DNA from: Malus domestica
Lineage: Eukaryota; Streptophyta; Magnoliopsida; Rosales; Rosaceae
Length of the DNA stretch: 64,000 bases
Assembly: GCF_042453785.1 (NCBI RefSeq)
Contig: NC_091673.1
Coordinates: 7,027,001 to 7,091,000, forward strand
Reading direction: 5' to 3'
Both the position numbers and the translations under genes were made by a program. Every line of letters begins with the position of its first letter. Position 1 is the stretch's first letter. The notes under the pieces are model-generated. The model was not told where the DNA came from and did no database searches. It saw only the letters and a list, made by a program, of their open reading frames with translations. Below are positions 13,111-23,200 of this stretch, in pieces.

Positions 13111-13387
13111 AACCTCCCAGTAAAGAATGTCAGAAACTAAACATGGCTCGTTGATCTTTGAGGAAATGTTTTCTTGGTCATGCCATTTCTGGAAGGCCTC
13201 AAACTGTTCAAAGTTTTGAAACCCTAATACTTAACGAGGAAGACAAACTGTCACACGACCAGAACGGCAGTGACAATTGAGTCCAACATTCTACTTCCCG
13301 GTTTATTTTACCAATTAGAATCGAGCAACCAACAAGCATAACACCTCCAAAACTCCATTAATCCAAGTTGAATGGAGGTGCAAAAGT

Positions 13388-13902
13388 GGTAATTATTAAT
13401 GTTCTAAAAAACGATAGGCGCTAATTAGGCAGCTAGTTGGGGGGCATAAGCGAACTAGACGGATTTAAGTAAATTAATTATATATTGTATAGATAAGTGC
13501 CTATTTATACTTAAAAAACGTATAATTGTATTGGCTTACATAAATTGTAAAATAAAATGTTATATAGATTATAAAGTATTAGAACATATTGAAAATATGG
13601 GGAATAAACATTTAATGAGTGTTCATCTAAGTATTTAGCAAGTCTCTTACATTTTATTGGCAAAATAAAATGCAAAAAGAAAGTTATTGATTTTATGTCT
13701 AAGTGAGAGTCGCGACGTAAGCGGATGCTAAGGTGGGTTTAGGCGGGCTATATGGAAACCTAAGCAGGTCTACGCGCACTTTCTTAATTTTCAAATGCTT
13801 AGAAACTAATCGGAGCGGTAGCCAACAACTTAGCGCTTAAGCGGTGCTAGACGGGACTTAGACAGCACTAGGCGGGGATTTTTAGAACCATGGTAATTAT
13901 TA
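13388..13902. mobile_element. GTTCTAAAAA-type non-autonomous DNA element, copy 1
   Basis: A 493-bp element (13399-13891) whose ends read ATGTTCTAAAAA and, inverted, ATGGTTCTAAAAA, with GGCG/CTAGGCG-rich subterminal repeats and an AT-rich centre. The 11-bp sequence GGTAATTATTA flanks it on both sides (13388-13398 and 13892-13902). Related copies lie at 37726-38218, 52047-52561 and, truncated, near 55327-55730. The long target duplication suggests a Mutator-like mechanism, but the family is not identified. Confidence 0.75.
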
Positions 13903-14946
13903 TGACAATTGGTATTGCAAATCATAGCTCCAATTAAACAACAAGTGACAAGAAAAAAAACAAAAATGTGTGACCAGGAATTGACAAAATTGCCTTGTTG
14001 TTCAAGGACGATTTGTTCAAACTTCCAAACTGATGGGATGGATAAGCGGTTGATATTTGACCAACAAATACAGAATAACTTGCATGCATAATCCATGCTT
14101 AGATTTTATGCACTAATAAGTTAAGGCAAAATTACATTTTAAATTTACAAATTTCGCCCACAGAATAAGTCCCTTCACTATAACATGAAGTTATATTATA
14201 TGTTTGTTTATTTAATTTAAAATGGTATAAATGGTCGATTTTTTTTTTTTGGAATTAAATTTGTAAATTAAATTGGTAAACTATATAATGTTGTCAATAA
14301 AAAATAAGCATGTTAATCAACACTTAATTAATAATTTAATCATCAACTTTCAGTCATTATTGTTACGCTAAACCTTTTTAGTGTAGTCCACATTAGTTGC
14401 ACCAAAAGAAAAGAAGAAAATAAATTATCATAGCAGAAATAGAAAATATTGGTCAAGAAAGGTGGCCAAGAAAGAAAGAATCAAATTGCCATTTTTATCC
14501 GGTCCCCTACCCAACACAAACTTGTCTTATATTGCATGTCATACTTGCTTTTATTTTTTAACTGAGCGATATTATTAGTAAATTAGAAGTTAATTGTTGA
14601 TGAAGATCAAACCCGCACCAAAATGCATAAGCTTAATATTTTCCACCACTGTGGTAAGACGATGTCGTACTTGTTTATTATTAGCAAGTCCGGATGCAAA
14701 TGAGATTGGGCCAACACAAGCTGTCTTCAAAACTCAAAGCCCAACTCAAACCCAAAAGAAACATACTTAACTTCCAATTCAGGCCAGCCCAAATACACAG
14801 CCCAACAGAAAATCTTGAAACCCAACAAACCCAAACCCAAACCCAAATCCACCCACCCTCCCCTGCCCCGCGCCGCATTGAGTCCATCACCACCATTGTT
14901 GAAACCAGGTAGCCTTGGCAGCTGCTGCAGCTATACCTCCTATCGA
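13903..14946. other. intergenic region upstream of the PPR gene
   Basis: AT-rich until about 14680, then C-rich sequence that probably contains the PPR promoter and leader. A 41-codon frame at 14947-15072 begins MASGTDVVSPAAK and ends before the PPR start. It could be a leader ORF or an unspliced upstream exon. I see no homology to anything known. Confidence 0.4.
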
Positions 14947-15092
14947 ATGGCTTCGGGAACCGACGTCGTTTCACCTGCAGCTAAACCCGCTCTTCCCTCC
15001 GCCGTCTCCATTTCCGGGGCTGTAGTCCCCCGTTTTCCTCTCCGCCGGATGCCATACACTCCGACGCATTAAGCTCCTTGACTGTCTCTGCT

Positions 15093-15107
15093 ATGCATTC
15101 ACTCTGA
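15093..15107 (+). promoter_or_regulatory. four-codon upstream ORF directly before the PPR start
   Basis: ATG CAT TCA CTC TGA ends one base before the PPR initiator at 15109. A scanning ribosome would meet this start first, so it may lower PPR translation or require reinitiation. Its presence in the mRNA is inferred, not shown. Confidence 0.45.
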
Positions 15108-15108
15108 T

Positions 15109-16656
15109 ATGTATCGTAGTCTTGGCGTTCACCGCCTCATATACCGGAGCCGCATAGTGTACTACGTGAAAACTGGCCTCATCGATCAAGCACTACAGGT
15201 GTTCGACGAAATGACCCACTCGGACTGCCGGGTCTTCAGCGTCGACTACAACCGCTTCATCGGCGTACTCGTCAAGCACTCGCGGTACGATCTCGCCGAG
15301 CACTACTACTACGAAATGGTGCCGAAGGGGTTCTCATTGGACCCCTTTACTTACTCAAGGTTCATTTCTGGCTTGTGCAAGATTAGAAATTTCACCCTCA
15401 TTGAGAAGCTTCTTCGAGACATGGATAGGATTGGGGCATTGCCTGACATCTGGGCTTTCAATATATATTTGAATCTTCTGTGCCAAGAAGACAGGATGGA
15501 TTTCGCTTTGGAATTGCTTCATAGGATGGTTGACAAAGGAAGAGAGCCGGATGGTGTATCGTATACTATAATTATTGATGGGTTGTGTAAAGCTGGACAA
15601 TTTGATACGGCAGTTGATATTTGGAATGGTATGATTAAGAAAGGGTTCAGGCCTGATAACATTGCGTGCACGGCGCTGGTTGTTGGGTTGTGCAAGGGTG
15701 GGAAGGTTGATTTGGCTTATGACCTTGTCATTGATGAAGTGAAGGGTAGTGTTAATTTTAGTAGTTTGATTTATAATGCGTTGATTAGTGGGTTTTGTCG
15801 TGCCGGTAGGATTGATAAGGCACAAGCAATCAAGTCATTTATGAAGAGAAATGGTTGCGAGCCAGATTTGGTTACTCACAATGTGTTGTTGAATTATTGT
15901 TGTAATCAGTTCATGTTGGAGGAGGCTGAGAAGTTGATGAAGAAAATGGAGAGGGGTGGGATGGAACCTGATGTGTATAGTTATAATCAGCTTCTCATGG
16001 GCCTTTGTAAAGTTAATAGACCGGATAAGGCGTATTTGTTGATGAGAACTAGGATGGAGCCAAAGGGGTTGTGTAATGTTGTGTCGTACAATACCATCAT
16101 TACATCATTTTGCAAGGCAAGCCGTACCCGAAGTGCCTACAAATTGTTTGAGGAAATGCGTCACAAGGGCACTGTGCCAGATTTGGTTACATTCACTATT
16201 CTTATAAATGCCTTTTTAAGAGAAGGTAGTTCAGAGATAGCCAAGAAGCTTCTTGATCAGACAACAGCGATGGGTCTGTTGCTTGACTGTATATTTTACA
16301 CTACAATAGTTGATCACCTATGTAAGAATGGGAAGATTGAAATGGCTTATAGTGTTTTCAGTGAAATGTTTGAGAAGGGAATCACCCCTGATGTGATTTC
16401 ATATAATGCTCTCATTAACGGGCTGCTCAAGGCTTCTAAAGTGAGTGACGCTATGCATCTCTACGAGGAAATGCAGACTAGAGGGTGTAGTGCTGACGGG
16501 GTAACTTTTAAATTGATAATTGGAGGTCTCATAAGGGAGAATAAGCTGTCAGTCGCTTGTAGGGTATGGGATCAGATGATGGAAAAGGGCTTTACTCTTG
16601 ATGGAGCTTTCTCCAAGACTCTGGTTAATGCCATCAATTCAAAAGATGCTGCATGA
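15109..16656 (+). CDS. P-class pentatricopeptide repeat protein, At1g13040-like (515 aa)
   Basis: An intronless gene for an RNA-binding organellar protein. The chain is almost entirely 35-residue PPR motifs, about a dozen, shown by recurring SYTIIIDGLCKAG, LVTHNVLLNYCC, VYSYNQLLMGLCK, VSYNTIITSFCK and VISYNALINGLLKA segments. No E, DYW or SMR domain is present, so it is a pure P-class protein likely to act in stability, splicing or translation of an organelle transcript. The opening MYRSLGVHRLIYRSRI closely resembles Arabidopsis At1g13040, and I chose 15109 for that reason. In Arabidopsis that gene is, as I recall, adjacent to coilin (At1g13030), which is also present here. The RNA target is unknown. 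Confidence 0.93.
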   Translation: MYRSLGVHRLIYRSRIVYYVKTGLIDQALQVFDEMTHSDCRVFSVDYNRFIGVLVKHSRYDLAEHYYYEMVPKGFSLDPFTYSRFISGLCKIRNFTLIEKLLRDMDRIGALPDIWAFNIYLNLLCQEDRMDFALELLHRMVDKGREPDGVSYTIIIDGLCKAGQFDTAVDIWNGMIKKGFRPDNIACTALVVGLCKGGKVDLAYDLVIDEVKGSVNFSSLIYNALISGFCRAGRIDKAQAIKSFMKRNGCEPDLVTHNVLLNYCCNQFMLEEAEKLMKKMERGGMEPDVYSYNQLLMGLCKVNRPDKAYLLMRTRMEPKGLCNVVSYNTIITSFCKASRTRSAYKLFEEMRHKGTVPDLVTFTILINAFLREGSSEIAKKLLDQTTAMGLLLDCIFYTTIVDHLCKNGKIEMAYSVFSEMFEKGITPDVISYNALINGLLKASKVSDAMHLYEEMQTRGCSADGVTFKLIIGGLIRENKLSVACRVWDQMMEKGFTLDGAFSKTLVNAINSKDAA

Positions 16657-18553
16657 AAATGCTAAACGGTTAGTATATTATAGGAACCCTTGTAGTTTTT
16701 ATGTTCATGTACCAATATATGTCAATACAGTTATACTGATTTTTGTAGTTCACGTTCAGTTGTATAAATTTTTTGGGTAACAAGTTGTGTAAGTTTTGGT
16801 GCTTATTATGGAACCTGTGATGCTACTGACCTGTTTTTATGTTAGATATGGTTTAGTGGTTCTAATGATTATGCTATCGTATTGTCTGGTCTATCACAGA
16901 GTCAATAGTAAGAGGCACTTGTTAGAGAGGATTTCACCTCATCAAGCCTGGTCTTGTTACCACCTTGTGCTCTTTCTGGCAAGCTACAAACAACTCAGGT
17001 ACGAGCTTGTAGGATTGATTTATGTACATATATTGCCTTTTGATATGAAGATAAGTACAGGTATTCTGCTGTTTGTGAGTGTCGTCAAACAATATGCATG
17101 GGTGTGAATGAGGACGTGGGGGGAAGATAGACAAGGGAGCCATGGATGTTTAGCCTTTACATTGTGTGCTGAATAAGTGTAAAGATATCCTGGATATATT
17201 CCAGTGTTTATGACAATATATTTCACCGTCATTAAAAATTGACAGTGGCACTATCATAGTAGAAGGATGTGTCCATGTATGATTTGCCTCCCTAACTTGA
17301 CGCATTCTGCTAAAAATGCCAAAAGGTACTTCAACCTACTTTGTTCTTTTCTTTGTCCTGAGGGACAATAGATAATGCAAGCGGGCTTTGCAAGAACCAG
17401 ACTACTTCAAGGTAATTGCTTACCTTTCCTCTCATTCTAGTTTTATCACTCCCAATTTGTCCAAGGAAGGTCAACTAAGGGGATGCCTAATGAAGATTTC
17501 AGAACTACATATTGATTCGGTATCCTTATTAATTTCTGGACTGATGAAGTCAACCTTTAATTATGGCTGAGTTCTTGGTCTTGATTACATGCCTAGCCTT
17601 AAGTGTTATTTACCAATATAGTTCTGAAGCAATCTAGAGTTTTGATTCTCGTTTTCATTTTTGAAGTAAGATGAGATGATGTAAGCAATCTAGAGTTCAG
17701 ATTCTCGTTCCCTTTGTTCTTTATTTTCTTAGGGTGCACCGTGACCCTCTTGTGCTTATAGATGACATGCAGAGGCTGCAGATAATTTTTACGAATGCTA
17801 ATGTGAGAGCACTATTAGTTTGGGCGTGAAAATGCTGAAGTACGGCTTCTTATTCGAAATGCAGTGAGTGTCGGACCTTCTGCTCCTTATCCTTCCCTCT
17901 TTTTCTTACTTGGGTTGGATGTTATTCTAGAAGATTTAAGAATGATGGCATTTGTACTTTTCCTTCGCATGTAGGGATTAGCAGAGAGAACAACCAAAAA
18001 TTTCGGCCGTGTCCTCGTGAAGAAAAGCGGAATAAAGAAGCTTGGGCATCCTTGCCTTGCTGGAGTCTTGAGGATGGAAGAAAGCAACGAGAACTTCCAA
18101 GGAATCACTACTAGTTTTCACAGTTACAACACACCTGCTGACCGGGACTCCGAGTCACATCACAACATCATTCGGTAACGATTAAAGATGTTCTCTGTTC
18201 ATGAACAAGTTAGTGTTGAGTGGTATATTTGGCAGAGAGAGTGTTTATATCCAGTTGAAGTCTGTATCTTCTGTAGCATTTAGCTTTAGGCAAGCTGGGT
18301 ATCAGGGGTAAATATGTAAATTGGATGCCACTCTAAAATACTCAGAACTCGGAAGCACATACAGAAAAAGTTGTCACGGAAGATGACTTGCGTCCCACGC
18401 TTAGCTACATTTTGATTCTTTGCCTTTTCAAAAAAAAATAATCCTTGAAGTTTTCTTCAAGTCATTCTCTAACACCAGCTCCTTCCTTACTATTTTATTC
18501 TGCATCCACTCTATCCTTCACTTGTTCATTTCTCAGTACTACTCTGTGCCGCC
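16657..18553 (+). other. PPR 3' flank and NHL upstream region
   Basis: About 1.9 kb without a recognised gene. It probably includes a long 3' UTR of the PPR gene. A stretch at about 17974-18177 is open for roughly 66 codons on the plus strand (GLAERTTKNFGRVLVKKSG at its start) and ends TAA. It has plausible coding character but no start codon near its beginning, and I do not recognise it. The NHL promoter should lie within the last few hundred bases. Confidence 0.4.
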
Positions 18554-19690
18554 ATGTCTCACCGTGGTGACACCAACCCCCATTTTGTCCGGCCATATCC
18601 GTCACAATATCCAGAACAACTTCCCCAAACATCCCCACACAGTTCATCGGTGCCACTCCCACATCACCCTGGGCAGCACCCTGAGCAGCCCAACCTCAGA
18701 CCACAATGGCCTGGACCGCATCCCCCCGAACAACAAGTTGAGCCAGGAACAAGACAATTACAGCCACCCCGCCGGCCCCGGTCTAAGCATCCGGCGGGTC
18801 ATTTGGTGTCATTTCATCCAAACCTTGAAGAACATCCTCCTCGGACAGACCAGCAAACCCCCCACCTTGATCATGAAGACCAACAGCCTCGGACAAAACA
18901 TCCAGGCCAGAAAACCCATGTGGCTGGCCCATACGATGATCATGAAGGAGAACAGCGTCCTCTGAAAAAGCATCAAGGCCAGAAAACCCCCCCTATAGTT
19001 CCAATGGTGCCAGCCCCGCATCATGATCGCGAAGACGAGCAACATCGTCGGCCATACCCACAAGGGCAGCCGCATGGCCGGCATACTCGCCAACAGGGCT
19101 TGCACGCACCACGGCCTAAAAAAACCAATGTCCTCGCATGGTCAGGAGCCATTTGCTGTGCAATTTTTTGGGTTCTCGTTATCTTAACCGGCCTAGTGGT
19201 TCTCATAGTCTATCTTGTTTTTCGTCCCCGGACTCCGAAATTCGACGTCTCTTCCGCCACACTAAACGCAGCGTATCTTGACATGGGATATCTTCTCAAT
19301 GCCGACGTTACAGTGCTGGCAAACTTCACCAACCCAAACAAGAAGGTCAGCGTTGACTTTAGCAACCTGATCATTGATCTTTATTACGGAAATACCCGCG
19401 TTGCTACGCAGTACATAGAACCCTTCTCTGCACAGAGGCGTCAGTCCATGTTCGCAAATGTTCATATGGTGGCTAGCCAGGTTCGTCTCGGTGTGCTGGA
19501 AAGCATAAGGCTCAAGAAGGAGATGGAGACCGATCGGGCCAGATTTGAGGTCAAGGGGTATTTCCGAGCACGAGCTAACTTCGGAAACATCCTCCGGTAC
19601 TCCTACTGGTTGCACGGGGACTGCCAAGTTGTGCTCACTAGACCTCCTGATGGAGTTCTGGTCGCCAGAAAATGCAAGACAAAACAGTAG
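18554..19690 (+). CDS. NDR1/HIN1-like (LEA_2) membrane protein with proline/histidine-rich N-terminus (378 aa)
   Basis: A single-exon gene with a favourable start context (gccgccatgt). Residues 1-190 are rich in Pro, His and Gln, including an imperfect repeat built on DHE(D/G)...HPGQKTH and KKHQGQKTPP. A single transmembrane segment follows (about 192-222, AICCAIFWVLVILTGLVVLI). After it comes a LEA_2 domain (about 225-370: ADVTVLANFTNPNKKVSVDF, GNTRVATQYIEPF, DCQVVLT). NHL proteins sit in the plasma membrane with the LEA_2 part outside and act in stress or defence responses. The Arabidopsis neighbour of the coilin/PPR pair, At1g13050, is of this type, supporting orthology. A precise function cannot be read from the sequence. 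Confidence 0.9.
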   Translation: MSHRGDTNPHFVRPYPSQYPEQLPQTSPHSSSVPLPHHPGQHPEQPNLRPQWPGPHPPEQQVEPGTRQLQPPRRPRSKHPAGHLVSFHPNLEEHPPRTDQQTPHLDHEDQQPRTKHPGQKTHVAGPYDDHEGEQRPLKKHQGQKTPPIVPMVPAPHHDREDEQHRRPYPQGQPHGRHTRQQGLHAPRPKKTNVLAWSGAICCAIFWVLVILTGLVVLIVYLVFRPRTPKFDVSSATLNAAYLDMGYLLNADVTVLANFTNPNKKVSVDFSNLIIDLYYGNTRVATQYIEPFSAQRRQSMFANVHMVASQVRLGVLESIRLKKEMETDRARFEVKGYFRARANFGNILRYSYWLHGDCQVVLTRPPDGVLVARKCKTKQ

Positions 19691-20213
19691 GTCATTGTTT
19701 GCTTCTTTTTTTTCTTGGATTGTGTTTCAAGCATCGAATTTTCGTAAATTACTTCCCAACTACTGCACTGTAATTTCTCAAGCAGCAGAAAATAAAAGCA
19801 GACCAGCTTTTTGACAATGTACAAGACAAGAAGAATGATATTTATTGCAATACGTGAAACATGTTACAGAGTGATAGTATACTGAGAAAACATAAACAAA
19901 CAAATACACAGGGCGAACGCCAAACTTGTTCAGAAAGCGCATCACACCTTATTGTATCGAAAACTTGTTACATTTCATCTTCATGGTGCAAAATCGAACA
20001 AGGAGAAACTGGTGAGAACAGGATATTTACATTAGCTTTCGTGCAGATGTGAAAGTACAGAAATCCAGGGTTCCCGGCGAGCCCCTTCATCTTTGTGTAT
20101 GCCAAGAAATGACAATCAGGAAAGCAAGAAAACCCCGCTCTTCAATAAGCCACTACTCCGTAATCCACTCCAAGCAAACCTACTAACAATGCAAGAATGA
20201 ATTTTCCAACTGG
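19691..20213. other. convergent 3' UTR interval between NHL and AFC2
   Basis: NHL (+) and AFC2 (-) end tail-to-tail about 520 bp apart. The interval probably holds both 3' UTRs. No further feature was seen. Confidence 0.55.
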
Positions 20214-23200
20214 CTAAAACCTCCGGTAATGATCCCTGGTAAAGAAGGGATGCCTAAGGGCTTCTGGAGCTGTTAGCCTGTTGGAGGGATCAAATCTAAG
20301 GAGACCTTGCAGGAGGTCGATGAGATCACCAGCTGAATGATCGACATGCTGCATCACTATATTCTGCCAAAAATTATATAAATTGATTAACCTTAAAGGT
20401 TTTATTTGAATAACTCGTCTGGACGTGTTCCAAAGCAAGTGTGTAAAAGTGCAAGATTCTATATACCTGGAGCCGATGTAGCTTTAAAACAGCTTTAATA
20501 CTTTCTCGAGAAGTTGCACCTTCTGGCCAGTCCAATCTACCCCGTCTGAGATACTTCTCAGCATGACGGCTGAACCAAGAATACAGAAGTAGCAAAGGAG
20601 ACAGTGGTGAATATAGGCTAACTGATGTGATCTGAACCTTAAGATATGAAAATTACGACGAAATTCCTCAAGAAACCACATACTCCACTCTTTTCAACAT
20701 GTGATGTGGCATTGGACCTAAAACCCTCTCCATCATAGCCAGGTGTTCCAAGTTCTCGTGTGTCTGAAACAAAGCTTCTCCCTGTAAAGAAATTCATTCT
20801 TTTTTTCTCAGAAGTTCTATACATTTTTTTCTAATCCAGAAATCTGGCAGAGACTGATGGACCATTATAATTCAGAGACATACCGAACACAACTCTACCA
20901 AGATGCAACCAACACTCCATATGTCACATGGATAACTCCATCCAAGTCCTGTAAATATTAACAATCTTATGAATGTTAAGATATAAATTGATAGCAAATA
21001 TTCAAAATGCAAATGATTCGCAAGATAACAGAAGGCATAGTAATAGCATACCCAGAATAACCTCAGGTGCCCGGTAGTGCCTTGTCGACACAATGTAATT
21101 GTGCTCTTGATGCTCATAGGCTGTGCTGCCAAAATCAATAACCTTGATAGCACTAGACTTTGGCAACCTTCTATAACTGGTTCCATCTTTTGGTGGCCGG
21201 GATGAAAACTGTGACAGCAAAGAAATAAAAGCAAATGACAATTTTCAATAAGTGAACTGGATTCAGATAAGAGGTACAAACAATAAGCGAACCGTGTCAT
21301 CTGAAGGGGCAAAAAGGAATAAGAAAACACTAACTGCAGAACAATATAATTATGATCACAAGAAGAAATACCTTATTGTCGGGTACTTTAATGTATTCTG
21401 AAGAAACAAATAGTATGTTCTCAGGCTTCATGTCGGTATGGATGAGACGCATATCATGCATGACTGCAAAAGTTACACGCCACAGGAAGCATAAAAACTA
21501 GTAGTGTTGCAATTTAAATTCATTTTCCAGTCCAATAAAAGATGCTCACAAGGTATTCATACATGTCATGGAAGTAAGCTTTACTAAAAAGAAAAAAGCA
21601 GAAACTACGGGTAAATTTTAAAGAAAGAAAGGTAAAAACTTATGGAATACTACAACTGCTGCTGTAAACTTAGAGAGATAAGAGAAACAACAGAGGTCCA
21701 ACTACACACATGCTACACATTCCAACAGTTGCCTGCCAAGTTCGCGGACAAGATCAACCGGAAATGCATGATAATTATTTTTCCGGAGGAAATCGTATAA
21801 GCTTGGCCCAAGCATCTCAAATACCTGTTAAGACCATTTAAATTCAAAAATGTCTTAACCCCCAAAATATTGGTGAAGTTGGGGAATCATTTTATAAAAA
21901 ATCAAGCATATACTTACGATACATATATGGTTACGATAGTCAAACCAGTTCCGTATTTGAACACAACTGCAAAGAATAAAGCCACTTAACAATTGACCCA
22001 AATTTCATTTTACAACTGCTAAGAAGCAAAAGAAATAACCATGACAGGATAAGTATACTCACCGACTTCCATTTCTGTCATACTTCCCAAGCAACTGTAG
22101 CACATCAACTTCAATCATTGCTGCTTCACGGTATTTCTTGATACTCCTGACAACTTTTATAGCTACCATTTCTTTTGTTTCCCTATCCCAGCATTCCAAA
22201 ACCTGACCAAAAGTTCCTACACGATACAAAGAGCAGAAATATGAGAAGACAGATCAAAGGTACAGGAACCCATCCAGACATAGGTCTAAATCCAGTTAAA
22301 ACCTAACCTTCACCAATTTTTCGGTGGATCTTATCTGCAAGTACAGAAACAATAGTTTAACCAGAGAACTACAAATATTTTACAAACCAAAAATATTGAC
22401 AAAAAACAATGTGTGTGTGTGTGTGTGTTACAACAACAACAACAACAACAACAAAGCCTTTTCCCACTAAGTGGGGTCGGCTATATGAATCCTAGAACGC
22501 CATTGCGCTCGGTTTTGTGTCATGTCCTCCGTTAGATCCAAGTACTCTAAGTCTTTTCTTAGAGTCTCTTCCAAAGTTTTCCTAGGTCTTCCTCTACCCC
22601 TTCGGCCCTGAACCTCTGTCCCGTAGTCACATCTTCGAACCGGAGCGTCAGTCGGCCTTCTTTGCACATGTCCAAATCACCAGAGCCGATTTTCTCTCAT
22701 CTTTCCTACAATTTCGGCTACTCCTACTGTACCTCGGATATCCTCATTCCCAATCTTATCCTTTCTCGTGTGCCCACACATCCCACGAAGCATCCTCATC
22801 TCCGCTACACCCATTTTGTGTACGTGTTGATGCTTCACCACCCAACATTCTCTGCCATACAACATCGCTGGCTTTATTGCCGTCCTATAAAATTTTCCCT
22901 TGAGCTTCAGTGGCCTACGACGGTCACACAACACGCCGGATGCACTCTTTCCATCCAGCTCGTATTCTATGGTTGAGATCTCCATCTAATTCTCCGTTCT
23001 CTTGCAAGATAGATCATAGGTAACGAAAACGGTCGCTTTTTGTGATCTTCGCTAGATTGCTCCGGTCATTAGTGTGGATAAGTATATAAATGGATAGAGA
23101 TAGGAAAGCAAACACAAGATGTACGTGGTTCACCCAGATTGGCTACGTCCACGGAATAGAAGAGTTCTCATTAATTGTGAAGGGTTTACACAAGTACATA

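Noticed and set aside
15355-15825. 156-codon minus-strand frame
   Set aside because: Shadow of the PPR gene on the opposite strand; no domain recognised.
18420-18965. 181-codon frame overlapping the NHL start
   Set aside because: A different frame of the proline-rich NHL N-terminus; it lacks any recognisable domain.
22411-22453. Possible functional promoter repeat (GT)n
   Set aside because: A microsatellite plus RTE tail in the middle of an intron; no regulatory role is supported.
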